Source: Lacimicrobium alkaliphilum (GTDB taxonomy: Bacteria > Pseudomonadota > Gammaproteobacteria > Enterobacterales > Alteromonadaceae). From it: a stretch of 64,000 nucleotides of DNA. The stretch lies in the NCBI RefSeq assembly GCF_001466725.1, contig NZ_CP013650.1:930001-994000 (forward strand), read 5' to 3'. The notes below the pieces were generated by a model. The model was not told the origin of the DNA, did no database searches, and saw only the letters and a program-made list of their open reading frames with translations. Each line of letters starts with the position of its first letter. Positions within the stretch are counted from its first letter, which is position 1. Both the position numbers and the translations under genes were made by a program. This document shows, piece by piece, positions 6,487 to 14,778 of the stretch.

Positions 6487-9117
6487 TTAACGCCAACGGC
6501 AACGCGTTGTTACCGGGCCGCAGAGCCGGGCATAAAGCAGGCCCAGTAAGGCAATCAGGCTCAGCCAACCGGTGGTACCGCCACCGCCGTCGCTTTCGCT
6601 GTTATCGGGCCCGCCGCCGACAGGTGTGTCACCTGTACTACCGTCACCGCTGTTATCATCGCCGCTATTGCCATCATCACTGGATTGGCAACCGCCACAC
6701 ACTTCAGCAACCTCTTCTGAGCTCAGTGCATAGTTGTAAATGCGAAAGTCATCAAGCAGGCCGTTAAATGCCGGGTCGCCGGTAAACTGGCTTTGCCCGA
6801 TCTGATTGTCGGCTGAGAGAATGTCCATCGGATTGTTGACAATCGAATCGTTACTGGCCACGGCTTCACCATCTACATACAGCGTTGCGGTGTTATCTGC
6901 CAGGGTTACAGCCACATGCACCCATTTCCCGGTGGGCAGCTTTGCGGTTTCAACGGCCTGTTCTTCAGCGGGGCCGTGCAGGGTAATGGCAAAGCGCATG
7001 TTGCCGCTGCCGGTGCTGGGGGTCAGCATAAAGTAGCGATCCACATCATGGCCAAAATCAAAGATTCGCTGCCAGTTCGCGCCACCATTCCAGTTTACCC
7101 AAGTGGCTATAGTGATATCGCTGTGGTGCGCCGCCTCAGGATTCAGGTTTACCAGATCACCGGCGCCGTTAAACTCAATCGCCTGCCCGGACTGCCCTGT
7201 CACAAAGCTAGGAGAACCGGAGGTTGTGCCGTGATTAAATCCGGTGGTGTCGTCGGTATTATCTTCAAACTCATAATGGGCGACCAGGCGCGGGCCCAGC
7301 GCCTGGGGTGTTGCCGAAACCTCGCTGCTGTTTTCCGAGAGGTTATAGCCGCTATCTGCAGCCTGGATCACATAAGAATAGCTGATACCGTTGTTCAGAT
7401 TTCTGTCCACATAGCGGCTTTGGGTAATGCCGGTTTCGATCAGGCTGTAGCCATTCCCGGCAGCACCAGAGCGATATACGTTGTAGCTGCCCATATCCGC
7501 TTCACTGTTGTCGTCCCAGCTCAGGCGGATTTCAGTGTCGCCTGCTGTTGCGGTGACACCGGTTGGGGCTTCAGGTGCGGTGCTGTCGCCACTCTCGATT
7601 TGGGTGAACGCAAACTGCTGATTGTCACGGCCCTCTGAGCGCCACTGTTCGACATTGGCACCGTCTGCGGTGGAACCATCCTCGACATTCAGCGGTTTGC
7701 TGCTGGCCCGGTTAAGGATTTCATAGTAACCGTTGTCCTGATCCACTAAACGAAATTGCTGAGCCTCAACGCTTGCTGCACTCCATATGTGGATGTTGTT
7801 GCCGTCCACAATCGAAAAATTGGTGTTGTCGATGGCAAAGCCGGTATTGCCCGCCGGGTGAAAGGTCCAGTAATGCTGGCTGTAATCGGTGGCATTGCCG
7901 TTTTTGTCACGCGCCCGGCGGGCAACCCATTGTTGGCAGAGTGAACCATCATCGGCGGCCTGGGTTACATTGTTGCCCTCGCTCAGGGCACTGCAACTAC
8001 CTGTGTCACTGCGGGTTTGTATTGGTTTGCCGCTGTGTTTCGCGGTGATGGTGTAGGTGCCGCCGTCTTCCAGGTTGGCAGTAACCGGGGTCGGTGCTTC
8101 CCCGCCCTCGATGCTGAAATCCCGGGTAAATACGGGCCAGCCGTCGGCATCAAAAGACATCTCCCGTAAGTCAATGCGGGCCGGCCAGCCACTTTCTGTT
8201 GTACCATCGTAGTAGTGCAGCGAGATGATGTTCTGGCCATTGTTGTTGAAGTATCCGTAGTGGCCTGGTGCCAGCTTGTTGCCCTCACTCACCAGTACAG
8301 GTGTGCCGCCGTAATTCCACATATCGCGGCCATTTTTATCCAGATAGGGGCCCGTTGGGCTGGTGGAGCGTCCCATCACAATGTGGTAGCTGCTGTCTTT
8401 GCCGTCACAACAGGCACCGAGTGTGGCAAAGGCATAATAGTAGCCATTGATGTACTCGATTGCGGCTGCTTCAAATTCATTCCACTGGCCGTTATTGCCG
8501 ATAATGGCCCAGCGATCTTCGTTCAGGCGTTTGCCGGTAGCCGGGTCAATCGGGCGCAGGTGAATGCCGCCAAAGTGGGTGCCGTAGGCCATCCAGATAT
8601 CGCCGTTGGCATCTTTGAACAGGCCGGCATCGATGGTTCCGATTTTCTCACCGGCGGAGCTTGGTGGCTCGGTGTCATCAGAAACCACCATGCCGTGATC
8701 TGTCCATGACGGATCGTTAAGGGAAGGAGTGGAAGCAACGCCAATGGCGGTGGTATTGCAACCGGGGCTACCGCAGGGAACGGTGTAATAGAGCCAGTAC
8801 TGACCCTCAAACTGAATAAGATCCGGCGCCCAGAATGTGCCGTCAAAATCAGGAGTTTGTTCGTCTATCCACTGTGGCCAGTTGCCATCAGCAAACACGG
8901 GGTCCACCACTTCCCAGGTGATAAGGTCTGTTGAGCGTTTGGCGGCGACACCATTGCCTGTTCCGAAGGTCCAGTAAACGCCGTCGTCCTCTTCAATTGA
9001 GGAGGGATCGTGCATCTGGTCTTCATGATACAGGTTTATCGCCAGCACACTGGCCGGTAAAAGGTAGCAGCCGAGCATCAGTAGCACGGCGAGTAAAGAG
9101 GTCTTTGAGAGGGTCAT
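6487..9117 (-). CDS. Secreted GH43 arabinan-active glycoside hydrolase with ricin-type, FN3 and LamG domains and GlyGly-CTERM tail
   Basis: An 876-residue multidomain protein. Signal peptide residues 1-26; GH43 five-bladed propeller about residues 27-345, with the expected catalytic acids in MHDPSS, TIDAGLF and EFEAAAIEY; a ricin-type trefoil lectin about 350-510 (two QxW-like repeats, ending WRSEGRDNQQFAF); a fibronectin III domain about 515-605; a LamG/concanavalin-like domain about 610-805; a Gly/Ser/Asp-rich linker; and a C-terminal GGGGTTGWLSLIALLGLL segment matching GlyGly-CTERM sorting signals. The closest role is arabinan endo-1,5-alpha-arabinosidase on plant or algal polysaccharide. 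GlyGly-CTERM predicts rhombosortase processing and surface delivery by type II secretion. The final RLCGPVTTRCRWR is longer than usual for such tails. Confidence 0.85.
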   Translation of the reverse strand: MTLSKTSLLAVLLMLGCYLLPASVLAINLYHEDQMHDPSSIEEDDGVYWTFGTGNGVAAKRSTDLITWEVVDPVFADGNWPQWIDEQTPDFDGTFWAPDLIQFEGQYWLYYTVPCGSPGCNTTAIGVASTPSLNDPSWTDHGMVVSDDTEPPSSAGEKIGTIDAGLFKDANGDIWMAYGTHFGGIHLRPIDPATGKRLNEDRWAIIGNNGQWNEFEAAAIEYINGYYYAFATLGACCDGKDSSYHIVMGRSTSPTGPYLDKNGRDMWNYGGTPVLVSEGNKLAPGHYGYFNNNGQNIISLHYYDGTTESGWPARIDLREMSFDADGWPVFTRDFSIEGGEAPTPVTANLEDGGTYTITAKHSGKPIQTRSDTGSCSALSEGNNVTQAADDGSLCQQWVARRARDKNGNATDYSQHYWTFHPAGNTGFAIDNTNFSIVDGNNIHIWSAASVEAQQFRLVDQDNGYYEILNRASSKPLNVEDGSTADGANVEQWRSEGRDNQQFAFTQIESGDSTAPEAPTGVTATAGDTEIRLSWDDNSEADMGSYNVYRSGAAGNGYSLIETGITQSRYVDRNLNNGISYSYVIQAADSGYNLSENSSEVSATPQALGPRLVAHYEFEDNTDDTTGFNHGTTSGSPSFVTGQSGQAIEFNGAGDLVNLNPEAAHHSDITIATWVNWNGGANWQRIFDFGHDVDRYFMLTPSTGSGNMRFAITLHGPAEEQAVETAKLPTGKWVHVAVTLADNTATLYVDGEAVASNDSIVNNPMDILSADNQIGQSQFTGDPAFNGLLDDFRIYNYALSSEEVAEVCGGCQSSDDGNSGDDNSGDGSTGDTPVGGGPDNSESDGGGGTTGWLSLIALLGLLYARLCGPVTTRCRWR

Positions 9118-9337
9118 GGATAGCTCCCTGATTGATTAACTGCGGGAAAAGAGCGCTAAGCCAGGTGGTTGCCTGTTGGCAATCAAACCAGAACAAATTC
9201 CCGAATACGTATTGATGTGGGCCCAATGCCTGTTGAGTACCACCCGGGTTCTATGGATATAGGACAGGACAATCCTGCTGCATCAAAGAACTATAATATT
9301 AATATATTATAAATACAAGAATGGCAGAACGGCTTGC

Positions 9338-9433
9338 GTTGCAAACCTAAGGAGGGAAAGCGAATACAGGGATGTATTGTGTTGCGAACCTAAGGATGGA
9401 AAGCGAATGCAGGGATGTATTGTGTCGCGAACC
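9338..9433. repeat. 43-bp tandem repeat, about 2.2 copies
   Basis: Copy 1 (9338-9380) and copy 2 (9381-9423) differ at only a few positions; the first 10 bases of a third copy follow (9424-9433). Each copy contains AATACAGGGATGTATT or its close variant, a small palindrome around AGGGAT. A similar loop sequence, GTCCAGGGATGGAC, recurs at 52681-52694, which suggests a family of mobile or amplified intergenic elements. Confidence 0.75.
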
Positions 9434-9503
9434 CCGAATCAAGTGCGGGGCGGGCTCTAAGGAGTGAATAAATTCCGATAACCTGCCAAAGCCTGAAGCC
9501 GCT

Positions 9504-9521
9504 GTCGGGTTGAAACCCGAC
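9504..9521. repeat. Short intergenic palindrome GTCGGGTT-GA-AACCCGAC
   Basis: A perfect 8-bp stem with a 2-base centre. The same architecture recurs at 52751-52768 (GTCGGAAT-TT-ATTCCGAC), where it is preceded by GTAG, and a related longer form is at 40025-40055. This looks like a dispersed REP-like element and not a gene-specific operator. Confidence 0.6.
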
Positions 9522-9684
9522 CTGCAGCACCTGACCATCATCTTTCACCGGTTCGCCATTGGATTGGCCTCGCGTAGCAGTAGATAAAACTGCACAGCAG
9601 CCGGGACCTGATCATTTGACAGATCGCTGCCTGTCAAAAACACTTTAAGGTAACGGCTTAACTTTTCAGTAAAAGGAGGTTCTT

Positions 9685-10077
9685 ATGAATGCAGAGCAAT
9701 ATCTGAATGAGTTTGTTCTCAACCGGTTGCCGGACAACGGTTCACTGCCGGAGTTTTATAAGGCAGCGGGAGAGCAGAAGGAGCAACTGCAGCAACTGGC
9801 TAATGAGATCATTAACCTTCAGACCGAAGCCGCGATCCCTTCGGATTATACCCGAACACAATCCTATGATGCCCTGGCTGAAGAGGGCGGGAACATTGCG
9901 TCAAATATTGAGCTGGCGGGAAGCCAGACCGATCATGAATCCCGCGAGAGGCGTCTGGACGACATTCAGCGCGAAATGGAAGCCCCTATTGAGGCAGGCA
10001 GCGGCAAGGCAACCAGAATTGGCGAAAAGCTGAGCGAGCTTGAGCGCCTGACTGACAGTATTGTTGAACGGATATAG
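9685..10077 (+). CDS. Small orphan protein of unknown function
   Basis: A 130-residue soluble, acidic, Gln/Glu-rich, probably all-helical protein with no signal peptide, membrane segment or cysteine. The start is firmly set by AAAAGGAGGTTCTT directly before the ATG. I recognise no family. Its middle part (codons for YTRTQSYDALAEEG and on, 9847-9957) is repeated in decayed form at 10345-10455, so the gene or part of it was once duplicated. The conserved strong ribosome-binding site and intact frame argue that this copy is expressed. Confidence 0.65.
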   Translation: MNAEQYLNEFVLNRLPDNGSLPEFYKAAGEQKEQLQQLANEIINLQTEAAIPSDYTRTQSYDALAEEGGNIASNIELAGSQTDHESRERRLDDIQREMEAPIEAGSGKATRIGEKLSELERLTDSIVERI

Positions 10078-10196
10078 TAAAACAGGCGGTAGGTGGAACA
10101 GGGCCTGTAATCAGTTGAAACAGCGGTCCGGTTTCTGGCGTGCCGGTACCGGTTTCCCGGTTTTGTGGAGTACTGGGCGTTTGTGCAGTACCCGTC

Positions 10197-10334
10197 TGGT
10201 TATCGCCCCAATATCTAAGGGTCTTTAAACTCTGAGAGTACCACCGGATCCCGCCCTCGTAACTTGGCATCGTAAAAGGCTTTATCAGCCCGCTCTATAA
10301 AGGTCCGGGGAGTATCATCGCCTCGTTGGGCGAC
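10197..10334 (-). pseudogene. Fossil C-terminal fragment of a GGDEF diguanylate cyclase
   Basis: The complement encodes about 38 residues ending at TAG 10215 that nearly match the last residues of the cyclase at 40167-41468: VAQRGDDTPRTFIERADKAF here against VAQRGNETPRAFIERADKAL there. The similarity runs on past the stop codon into the 3' flank (around 10197-10214 against 40152-40166). Nothing upstream of the Ala-Ser-Val-Ala join remains: the GGEEF core and sensor part are missing. It is therefore a relic of a second cyclase copy, broken at about 10335. Confidence 0.8.
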
Positions 10335-10344
10335 ACTGGCAGAG

Positions 10345-10455
10345 TATACCCGAACACAGTCTTATGATGCCCTGGCTGAAGAGGGGGGAACGCTGTGTAA
10401 AATATGGAGCCGGCGGGTAGTCCGACCGATCTTGAATTCCGTGAAAGGCGCCTGA
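10345..10455 (+). pseudogene. Decayed duplicate fragment of the orphan gene at 9685
   Basis: From TATACCCGAACACA onward, 10345-10455 aligns with 9847-9957 over roughly 110 bases with scattered substitutions and small indels. One of these turns GAGGGCGGGAAC into GAGGGGGGAAC and breaks the frame. No start, ribosome-binding site or stop of the parent is kept. It abuts the cyclase fossil head-to-head, marking an old rearrangement junction near 10335-10345. Confidence 0.8.
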
Positions 10456-10577
10456 GCCATTGTTCCGGTATTGTTGCCCCCAACAAGAGATGTGTTCGTG
10501 GTCTCTGCTTCTGTTGGTTCGTTGACTTTAAAATACCACCTACAGCGGTTGAATATCTGTCAGCACTAAAACATGAG

Positions 10578-10608
10578 TGTGGCACGCGTGATCTGTGTGC
10601 GTGCCACA
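10578..10608. repeat. 10-bp inverted repeat TGTGGCACGC / GCGTGCCACA
   Basis: A perfect 10-bp stem with an 11-base loop, about 75 bp beyond the stop of the lipoprotein gene at 10682. No T-run follows on either strand, so it may be a transcript-end stabiliser or a weak terminator for the minus-strand unit. Confidence 0.5.
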
Positions 10609-10681
10609 GCCAGTTAAAAATACTGTCTCATTATTGACCCATCAAGGTGCAGGTGCTCTTCCCTGAGCATCCTTAATGCAA

Positions 10682-13021
10682 CTAATCTGAGGCAGGTAAG
10701 ACGACTTCGCTGTACTTGTTCATACCAGAACCCCCATAAGAACCAGCGTCGTAAACGTAACCGTAGACGGCGCCACTGTTGGTACGTTTAATGATTTGTC
10801 CGCGAACCCACAATGCATTTACACCTTCTACCTGAAGCTCAGGCTGGTGCCAGTTACCGCTATCGTCCCGATAGGTGTGATAGATGTGTCCGCTTCCTTC
10901 TTCGATATAAAGCACATGTACGTTTGAACCGAAGCCAACCGCATCCGCGCCAACCTGTTCTGAGTCGGCCGCGTTGGTGACAACGGCATGTGAGGTTACC
11001 TGTTTCGCTTCCGATAACTCACCCGCACTGTTGGCTGTGCGCTCCCACAGTTCGCCATTCGAGAGGCGATAAACAATGGTTACGGTGTCTGATTGCGGCA
11101 GGTATACCAGCGGTAGTATTGCACCATTGCTGTCTACGTCGGTGCCGGTATCGGAGGCGACTTGCTGGCGTGGGCCGAGCGTTCCGTCCGGCAGAATCCG
11201 GCGATACCACGCCGTTCCGTCAGTGCCTGTGTAAGCGAAGTGAACCACATCGTCTTTACCCAACACCACCACCGGTCCTGAGAGTGCCGGGTTAAGATCC
11301 GCATCTACAACGGTTTCCTTGCCCCAGGTTCCGTCCGGTGTGCGGATTTTAAAAAGCAGCTTTTCCAGTGTGGCATATACACCCACTACGCTGCCATCTG
11401 AACGAACCGCCAGATCAGACATTTGGGTCGGGGGCTCTACGGGTGACGCAAGTTGTTCGTCTGTTATCGCCCAGGTGTCTGGCTTCTCAGGATGATCCGA
11501 GGTACGGAACAAGTGGTAAAAAACATGCTCTGAAGTCTGATGAAGTGTGTGGATACGATTGCCTGATTTTGCCTGAGCGACCCCTTCCAGATCACCGGTT
11601 TGCGGACGATTGTCACCGCCGGCTTCAAACCAGGACTTGCCGCCATCCTCAGACTTAACCATCATCATCATATTGTCGGTTTCTGACGGCTCCATCAGTA
11701 CATAAAGATCGCCGTTGCTGGCCTCCCACGGCCCTATCCGAACCGGTGTCTCAACAAATGTGCCACCAATGTGCCCATCGGGAACGTTAGCGGTAATGGT
11801 AGGGGTTGCAGCCGCAGCAAGTGGCTCTCCCGATGCATCCGTTAACCGGAATGCGAACGTATCACCTGTCAGGTTGCGATTGGCACCGTCTGAAAAGTAG
11901 CGGATCACGATCGGAAATTCCCACTCTCCGTGTTCTTTTGACGCCGACCAGCCGGGCGTTGTGTCACCGTAGCTGATACCACTTCCTTCACTGAAAGGTA
12001 ATGCAGAACTGTCGATCAGATCCTCAGTCGGGTCGCCATAATCAAAACGCTGGCTTGATATAATGCTTACTCTGGGTGAGGCCGTTTGCCCTTCGACTTC
12101 AAAGGTTTGAATGTCAGCGGCACTACCGGCAGGCAGATACAGTCCCATTCTGGAGTCGGGAATTTGCTGAGCAGTATCAATGCTGAATGAGAGGCCCTGA
12201 ACAATATCATCCCATTCATACTCCACTTCAACCTCGCTGCCCTGGCGAACAATTTTTATCTGGATCCATTGATCGGTCTTTACGGCGAAGGGCTGTGACG
12301 ATATGACAGACTCGGCATCGTCGACAACTTTAACCAGATTGATATCACCGCCGGCGGTGGCGTCTACGCGCAGGTAATTTCGTGCGTCCTGATAGCCAAA
12401 CACGACACCTGCTGTGTTGCCTTCAGAAAGGCGCAACAGTGCACCGTACTCTACGGCTTCCCAGCGTGTATCGTAGCGGCCTAATGCCAGCAACGGCTGT
12501 TCTGCGGCTTTGACCTTCAGATAATGGCTGTTGTCTTCGGTACCAGGTATGAAGTCTGCGTTATCACCGTGGATTAACTCAAACCTGTTGCGGGCGTCAG
12601 AAGCCTTACCGTCTGAGAATTCCAGAGCATAATCTTTGATGGGGTAGGGGAAATCCTCAGCAAGCAGAGGCTGCCATAAACCATCGTTATATTTGTATTC
12701 AAGGCTAAACGCGTGGTGCTGTTGGGTGTCAGATACAGACTCCACCTCGAAACGAACCCGGAACGGGCTGTCTACGTTAATTGTGGCATTCTGGTTTGTG
12801 GCGGCAGCCCATCCAGAGTCTGAATTGAGTGCTTCATTGGCATCGGCGCGAATGCGAAAGGCCGTTTGCCTGAGTTCGTTACCATTACTGGCGGAATCTG
12901 TGTTGCTTGGCTCATTGCGCGAACAACCACTGCTTATGGTCGTCATCGCGGCGAGCGCCAGCGCTAAGCGAACAGACGTTTGTGATAGGCCATTAATGGG
13001 CTTGATATAGTTTTTAATCAT
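10682..13021 (-). CDS. Lipoprotein with concanavalin-like and BNR/sialidase-type propeller regions
   Basis: 779 residues when started at the ATG at 13021; the longer frame to 13069 adds 16 non-signal residues. A lipoprotein signal ends in TTISSGC, with the lipidated Cys near residue 33. Residues about 130-300 look like a concanavalin/LamG-like beta-sandwich. About 400-775 carry repeated Asp-box-like blades (SEDGGKSWFEAGG, then several segments alternating Gly-Asp turns with aromatic strands), as in BNR repeat proteins. No clear sialidase catalytic triad was seen. The gene follows iolA by 67 bp on the same strand, at the end of the inositol unit, so a surface role in capturing or hydrolysing a substrate of that pathway is an inference. 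Confidence 0.75.
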   Translation of the reverse strand: MIKNYIKPINGLSQTSVRLALALAAMTTISSGCSRNEPSNTDSASNGNELRQTAFRIRADANEALNSDSGWAAATNQNATINVDSPFRVRFEVESVSDTQQHHAFSLEYKYNDGLWQPLLAEDFPYPIKDYALEFSDGKASDARNRFELIHGDNADFIPGTEDNSHYLKVKAAEQPLLALGRYDTRWEAVEYGALLRLSEGNTAGVVFGYQDARNYLRVDATAGGDINLVKVVDDAESVISSQPFAVKTDQWIQIKIVRQGSEVEVEYEWDDIVQGLSFSIDTAQQIPDSRMGLYLPAGSAADIQTFEVEGQTASPRVSIISSQRFDYGDPTEDLIDSSALPFSEGSGISYGDTTPGWSASKEHGEWEFPIVIRYFSDGANRNLTGDTFAFRLTDASGEPLAAAATPTITANVPDGHIGGTFVETPVRIGPWEASNGDLYVLMEPSETDNMMMMVKSEDGGKSWFEAGGDNRPQTGDLEGVAQAKSGNRIHTLHQTSEHVFYHLFRTSDHPEKPDTWAITDEQLASPVEPPTQMSDLAVRSDGSVVGVYATLEKLLFKIRTPDGTWGKETVVDADLNPALSGPVVVLGKDDVVHFAYTGTDGTAWYRRILPDGTLGPRQQVASDTGTDVDSNGAILPLVYLPQSDTVTIVYRLSNGELWERTANSAGELSEAKQVTSHAVVTNAADSEQVGADAVGFGSNVHVLYIEEGSGHIYHTYRDDSGNWHQPELQVEGVNALWVRGQIIKRTNSGAVYGYVYDAGSYGGSGMNKYSEVVLPASD

Positions 13022-13088
13022 CGTTTTATTCTCTCGATTTTCGGTATGATCCAGAACAAAAGCTGGCAATTTTTTGCAATCTGCTTCG

Positions 13089-14591
13089 CTACTTCATTGT
13101 GGGCATGGAGAAGCTGTTGGTAACCAGGCCACCTTTGGGCCATCTGGCTGTCACAGTCTTCATCTTGGTGTAAAATCTGACACCATCGTTTCCGTGCATG
13201 TTCAGGGGACCAAAAACAGATCTTTTCCAGCCGCCAAAGCTGTGAAAGGCCATCGGTACCGGAATAGGGATATTGACCCCAACCATTCCCACCTGAATGT
13301 GTTCGCAAAACTGTCTTGCACTTTCACCGTTTTGAGTGAATATCGAGGTGCCATTGCCATATTCATGGGCATTGATTAAATCAACGGCTTCCTGATAGGT
13401 CTCAACCCTGACCACTGACAGCACAGGGCCAAATATTTCTTCTTCGTAAATACGCATACCCGGTTTTACATCATCAAACAGGGTAGGGCCCACGAAGTAA
13501 CCTTTCTCATGCTGGTCAACGGTAAAGGTTCTGCCATCAACAAGCAGGCTGGCGCCCTCTTCAACACCGCTATCAATGTAAGCACGTACCTTCTGCGCAT
13601 GTTCTTTACTGATCAGCGGGCCCATATCGGGTTCTTCATCAGCGCCCAGGCCTGGCCCTACGCGCATAGACGCGATTTCTGACTTTATTGCTTTGATCAA
13701 AGCGTCTGCTGTCTGGTCGCCGACACATACCGCCACCGATATGGCCATACATCGCTCACCTGCTGAGCCATAGGCTGCACCCATCAATGCCGACACCGCT
13801 TGCTCGGGCTGTGCATCGGGCATTACCAGCATATGGTTCTTCGCTCCGCCCAGCGCCTGAACCCGCTTGCCGTTTGCGCAACCTGTTGTATAAATGTATT
13901 CGGCAATGGGTGTGGAGCCCACAAAGCTGACGGCCTGTACTCTGGGATCATGCAACAGCGTATCCACAGATTCTTTGTTGCCATTTATCACATTAAACAC
14001 GCCATCTGGCAGGCCCGCTTCACTTAGCAAGCGGGCGATTTCCATCAATACACTGGGATCTTTCTCTGAGGGTTTCATTATGAAGGTGTTGCCACACGCC
14101 AGGGCAATAGGAAACATCCACAAAGGCACCATGGCAGGGAAGTTAAAAGGGGATATTCCGGCACACACACCCACTGGCTGCATCAGAGAAAAACTGTCCA
14201 CTCCGCGGCCAACATTGAGGGAGTGCTCCCCTTTCAATAAGTGTGGAATACCACAGGCAAACTCAACAACTTCAATGCCCCGGGTCAGTTCGCCCCTTGC
14301 ATCGGAGAGCACTTTACCGTGTTCCTGAGTAATGAGCCTGGCTAAATGATCCAGGTTTTGTTCTAACAAGGCTTTAAAGCGAAACATAATACGGGCCCTG
14401 TTCAGCGGTGTTGTTGCACTCCAGGCCGGGAGCGCTTGTTCCGCAGCGGTGATGGCCGTTTCGGTTTCTTCAGCCGTCGATAAAGCGACTTCAAGGCTCG
14501 GTTCACCGGTTGCAGGGTCGAAAACCTGACTGACATTCCCGCTTTCGCTGCTTACCTGTTTTCCACTGATGTAGTTGCCTAGTCTTTTCAT
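13089..14591 (-). CDS. iolA: Methylmalonate-semialdehyde dehydrogenase (CoA-acylating), IolA/MmsA
   Basis: A 500-residue aldehyde dehydrogenase with the CoA-acylating MmsA features: catalytic Cys281 in GERCMAIS, the FNFPAMVPLWM segment and the PVPMAFHSFGGWKRS C-terminal motif. In inositol catabolism it turns malonate semialdehyde into acetyl-CoA and CO2 with CoA and NAD+. The same enzyme type serves valine breakdown, but its place directly after iolE and the phytase on the same strand argues for the inositol role. A 187-bp gap before it contains an 11-bp hairpin and a copy of the TAGAA-N6-TTCCA motif, so it probably also has its own promoter. Confidence 0.92.
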   Translation of the reverse strand: MKRLGNYISGKQVSSESGNVSQVFDPATGEPSLEVALSTAEETETAITAAEQALPAWSATTPLNRARIMFRFKALLEQNLDHLARLITQEHGKVLSDARGELTRGIEVVEFACGIPHLLKGEHSLNVGRGVDSFSLMQPVGVCAGISPFNFPAMVPLWMFPIALACGNTFIMKPSEKDPSVLMEIARLLSEAGLPDGVFNVINGNKESVDTLLHDPRVQAVSFVGSTPIAEYIYTTGCANGKRVQALGGAKNHMLVMPDAQPEQAVSALMGAAYGSAGERCMAISVAVCVGDQTADALIKAIKSEIASMRVGPGLGADEEPDMGPLISKEHAQKVRAYIDSGVEEGASLLVDGRTFTVDQHEKGYFVGPTLFDDVKPGMRIYEEEIFGPVLSVVRVETYQEAVDLINAHEYGNGTSIFTQNGESARQFCEHIQVGMVGVNIPIPVPMAFHSFGGWKRSVFGPLNMHGNDGVRFYTKMKTVTARWPKGGLVTNSFSMPTMK

Positions 14592-14665
14592 GCATTACCT
14601 CTATGTATAGTCAAACCTGTCTGGGTTCTGATTCATGGTTCCTGAGGCAATACCAACCTCAATAA

Positions 14666-14681
14666 TGGAAAATATATTCTA
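14666..14681 (-). promoter_or_regulatory. Candidate IolR-type operator upstream of iolA
   Basis: On the complement this reads TAGAATATATTTTCCA, an exact match to TAGAA-N6-TTCCA. It lies 75 bp before the iolA start. A possible -35 (TTGTTC) about 17 bp upstream would place the operator over the -10 region. Exact copies also lie at 24209-24224 and 24508-24523, and a one-mismatch copy at 28470-28485. Confidence 0.6.
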
Positions 14682-14723
14682 TATGATACAAAAATAGAAC
14701 AAATAAATCAATTTGTGATGTGA

Positions 14724-14753
14724 AGGCGCCATAGACAGACATCTATGGCGCCT
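14724..14753 (-). terminator. Strong hairpin between the phytase and iolA genes
   Basis: AGGCGCCATAG (14724-14734) and CTATGGCGCCT (14743-14753) form a perfect 11-bp stem with an 8-base loop, 26 bp beyond the phytase stop. The complement has TTCACATCACAA after it and no T-run, so it is either a weak terminator or a processing/stability element that sets the phytase message apart from the downstream iolA transcript. Confidence 0.5.
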
Positions 14754-14778
14754 GAACGGTCATTTAGAAGTGGGAGGT

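Larger units (their letters stand above)
9118..9684. other. Repeat-rich intergenic region
   Basis: 567 bp without a recognised gene. It holds an AT-rich patch (9292-9316), a 43-bp tandem repeat (9338-9433) and a small palindrome (9504-9521), each listed separately. The last 60 bp lead into the AAAAGGAGG ribosome-binding site of the orphan gene at 9685. Confidence 0.6.

Noticed and set aside
9338..9433. Possible CRISPR array
   Set aside because: Units are directly adjacent with no spacers, and only 2.2 copies exist; no cas gene is near.
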